NCBI RefSeq assembly: GCF_965638725.1
Contig: NC_134982.1
Span: forward strand, 78,382,155 to 78,446,154
DNA: 64,000 nucleotides
Direction: 5' to 3'
Source: Aptenodytes patagonicus
Taxonomy: Eukaryota; Chordata; Aves; Sphenisciformes; Spheniscidae
Shown: one piece after another, positions 61,201-64,000 of the stretch
How the letters are laid out: each line of letters starts with the position of its first letter
How positions within the stretch are numbered: the first letter of the stretch is position 1
Program-made: the position numbers and the translations under genes
The notes under the pieces: generated by a model
The model's input: the letters and a program-made list of their open reading frames with translations, nothing else
Databases searched by the model: none
Told to the model about the DNA's origin: nothing

Positions 61201-64000
61201 TGGCTTGGCTTCCAGCTTACATGGTTCACAGCACTGAACCACATGCTTTAATCCTGATTCTTATTCTTAGTCTGCACTCTAACCTGGAGCTGAATTTAAG
61301 TCTGGAGGGAAGAAAAAAAAAAAGCTCTTTTAAACCACCCTAATGCTGCATATCTGATGAGAGTAGCTAGTAGCCTCTCAAAGCCAAAATACTAGCAAGG
61401 GGTGAAGCTTCTCTCTGTCACATCTACCAAGAAAGCTGTTACTACACTGGTTCAATGCCCTGTCCTCATGGGAAAGTGTTGCCTTACGCTGCTTGAATGG
61501 AACTTGCTATATCCTTCTGAAGGGCCTCTTGGGGTATAAAAAACCCCCTATCTTAAAGTCTGTCTGCATAGTTGGCCTCGCTTTTCCAGTGAGCTTGAAT
61601 GACGTGATGTGTTCCTTGAAAGGAATATGCTGCAGTGCAGGTGTTGCTCAAGGGCAGAGAAGCCTCTTCCCCCTCAGTGCTGCAGATGGTGTTAGCAACA
61701 GCTACTTTCACTAGCTCAGTGGTGAAAGCGCTGACATGTGGGTATGTAAGTGATAGACTACCCCAGACAACACTCAAACTTATCTGGGTAGAACCGGCAC
61801 CTTTGCTGTAGCTCTTTAGATGCTAGTATAAGGCAAATTGTGAGTGGAAATCTTGTGTACTGCCAAGACGAAGCTGTGTTTTTGGATTGTTGCCAAGAAA
61901 ATCCCTGGAAAATTTTAATTAATACCATTTATTGCCAGTGATCAGCTTGGCCTCTTCAGGATTTGTATGCTGACTTTCAGTGTGCTGACTAGCTTGCTCC
62001 TGGATCAGTATACTTCATCTGAAGCCATGTGTGCCAAATACCTGTATGTGCCACAGTGGCTGTCAGGAGCCTAGGCCACTAGGCTAGGCCATGTACATAA
62101 AGGATGTTTCTATAAATTAATTAGTCTGTAGACCTCATGCCTTGTTTCTTCCCTCCATCGGTCTCTATAGATAGTTTTCATACTGTGAGGAAACACTGCA
62201 TGACTGCTTTTCCTCGCTTGCTCTCATTAAAGCAGGGAGTGAAGCGGTCATACTGTGTGGGGTTTTTTTTGGTTTTTTATTTTTTTTTCTTCCAAGAGAT
62301 AGGCACTTTGCCTTTCTGCTGGAAAATGTCTTGTTTATGAGCAAACATGATGAAGGGCTATCCCTTAAATTGCACCTGCATAAACTAACTCGAGCTCCTC
62401 CAAGAGCACACTCCTCCAGCTCTTCCAGGGTTTGAGATGAAAACATGAGTTCTCCCCTCTGAATATCTCTGCCTCCTTTATTTGCACAGTGATGTCTCGT
62501 CAGTCTGACTTGCTCTCATGAAACCTCCACTGATATTGTGTGGGGAAATGCTAATGCAATGCAACTCATCTAAAACAGTGAGCATGGGGAAACCCACATC
62601 GTAGTGCAATATGGAAGTGTATTCTTGCTTGTTTGAACAAAGTATTCATCAGGATACTACAGTGCTTTCCAGCCCTTTATCATCTCTTTCCTTCCTGTTT
62701 CTTCTCTCTGCTTCTCCCCAATCCTTTGCATCTGTTCATATTTAAAAAATATTACTGTTTGCTCTGAAAAACATCTCAGCCAAATTGGCACTTTGGTGAC
62801 GCTGGATACCTAGATAACTGATGCAGCTAAACCTACTTCTAGAGCATGAACGGGAAAAAACTGCTGCACGGTATGTCTGCAGAGCTTTAACACAAAGCCG
62901 TATGTCTCTAGGAGAAAGCAGTTTAGTTTGGACAAGCTTAACAAACTGTTCCATCTGTAATCAGATATAAATCTGGCTTCTTGGATTGGGAATGACTCCT
63001 AGTCAGACGCTGGATTCAAGTTTTCCTGCTCGTGGTCTAAATCCTGCCTGCTGCTTTGCTGTTTAGAAGGTCAGAGCTCAGGTTCTGAAAATGAAACTTT
63101 AAACAGAACACTGGATGTGTTAGGCTTGTTCACTAACAAGGTGCTCTTTAGCATATCAAAATGGGTTATGATGTTCCTGCGCACACAGCTGCAGAACCCT
63201 TCTGATAATAATTCAAGTCTTATAACGAACATTATTCTTGAAACAAACTCCTTGCAGGTGGACGTGGAACTTAGCAGAGATAGAGGAGAGTAACTGGAGA
63301 CTTGACTCAAAGGGTCTGCATTTTTCGAAATGTTTCCAAAGACATCTAGCTTCTGCCATTTGTGGAGATCTTTGAGCTCTGAAGATAGAGTGGAGTTGGT
63401 GCCTGTTGCCTTCTACTGAGAACTGTAGAAGGAAGAAAGAACCTTTAGCTCTGCTAAAGGATGCAAATCCAAGTCTGCCCAAATGTTAAACTTTTGCTTT
63501 CCTTTGGGTCACAAGCACTTTTCTACTACTTTCTACAGCTTAAACATAACTGAACTAATCTTGCTGGACAGTTGCCAGACTGGCTTTTTGCTTAGGAAGA
63601 TAGATAAAAGCTTTCTGCGAGGACTCTAGTGCTTTGTAAACAGATGTAGAAGCTAACCTTGGATCTGGGGCTGTTTCTTCCAAGACAGCAGGTCATCCTG
63701 TGGATGTGTTAAAATACATCTTTGCATTTAAAATACCTTGCCTCAGTAAGGGAGCTGTAAGATGTGGCAAGCATCCAGTTACTCCTCGCACTTTCCTTCC
63801 TGTTCAAAGGATATGGGGAAGTACATGTCAGATTAGTGAGAGTTAATAAGACAAAAGTATGTCTTATCCCTTTACATTTTGCCTAATTAATGTCTGCTCC
63901 GAAAAACAACCCATTTTATCTGCCAAATGCCTGGCCCCCAAAGCCTTTTGGCCTTTTGTGCACAAAGTGGCACAGTAACATGGTTTATTACTAATATTGA
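58291..64000 (+). other. SNX30: SNX30 intron 1, remainder to window end
   Basis: No exon or gene supported. It contains a 27-nt alternating purine/pyrimidine tract at 58619-58645 and an A-run near 61311. Short open frames are unrecognised. SNX30 exon 2 must lie beyond 64000. Confidence 0.55.
58619..58645. repeat. 27-nt alternating purine/pyrimidine tract (Z-DNA candidate)
   Basis: TGTGTGCGTGTGTGCACGCG followed by CGTGCAT alternates strictly, with CG and CA/TG steps, which favours Z-DNA. It lies in SNX30 intron 1. Confidence 0.8.

Noticed and set aside
61712-61768. tRNA-like A box (TAGCTCAGTGGTGAAAGCG)
   Set aside because: No matching B box or foldable cloverleaf follows.

Overview
The window is vertebrate nuclear DNA, most likely from a bird. 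It has AT-rich introns and spacers, two sharp CpG islands, spliced exons with GT/AG borders, decayed CR1 LINEs and solo LTRs. Three protein-coding genes can be supported. Their order and orientation, KIAA1958 (+), INIP (-), SNX30 (+), match human 9q32. That block lies on the Z chromosome in chicken, so Z linkage is likely here, but this is inference from synteny and not visible in the bases.

Layout. 1-6985 holds the last two coding exons of KIAA1958 (4914-5086 and 6179-6985), which encode its Crypton-derived DUF3504 domain. Its 3' UTR runs to about 9.74 kb. 9.7-28 kb is the tail-to-tail spacer between KIAA1958 and INIP. It contains two same-orientation solo LTRs of one ERV family, each 641 bp with its own 4-bp target duplication, and otherwise nothing I can identify as a gene. 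28,262-39,875 holds the complete four-exon INIP coding region on the minus strand (104 residues, SOSS complex subunit C). Its CpG-island promoter lies at about 40.4-41.7 kb. A 9 kb head-to-head spacer with one CR1 follows. A second CpG island (about 50.0-51.1 kb) carries SNX30 exon 1 (50,889-51,050). The rest of the window is SNX30 intron 1, which includes a 2.2 kb dead CR1 with recognisable endonuclease and reverse-transcriptase remnants.

The three genes do not form an operon or a known common pathway. INIP is part of the SSB1/SSB2-INTS3 DNA-repair complex, SNX30 is an endosomal sorting nexin, and KIAA1958 is a domesticated recombinase-like protein of unknown function. The neighbourhood is conserved synteny, not functional clustering.

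I did not find a convincing undescribed system. The observations most worth a second look are a histidine/cysteine cluster and the missing recombinase motifs in the KIAA1958 domain, the paired solo LTRs with complementary promoter damage, a GGGGCC-like hexanucleotide tract in the INIP promoter, and a serine-rich upstream ORF ahead of SNX30. Most long open frames in the window lie in GC-rich islands, introns or CR1 copies and were rejected.
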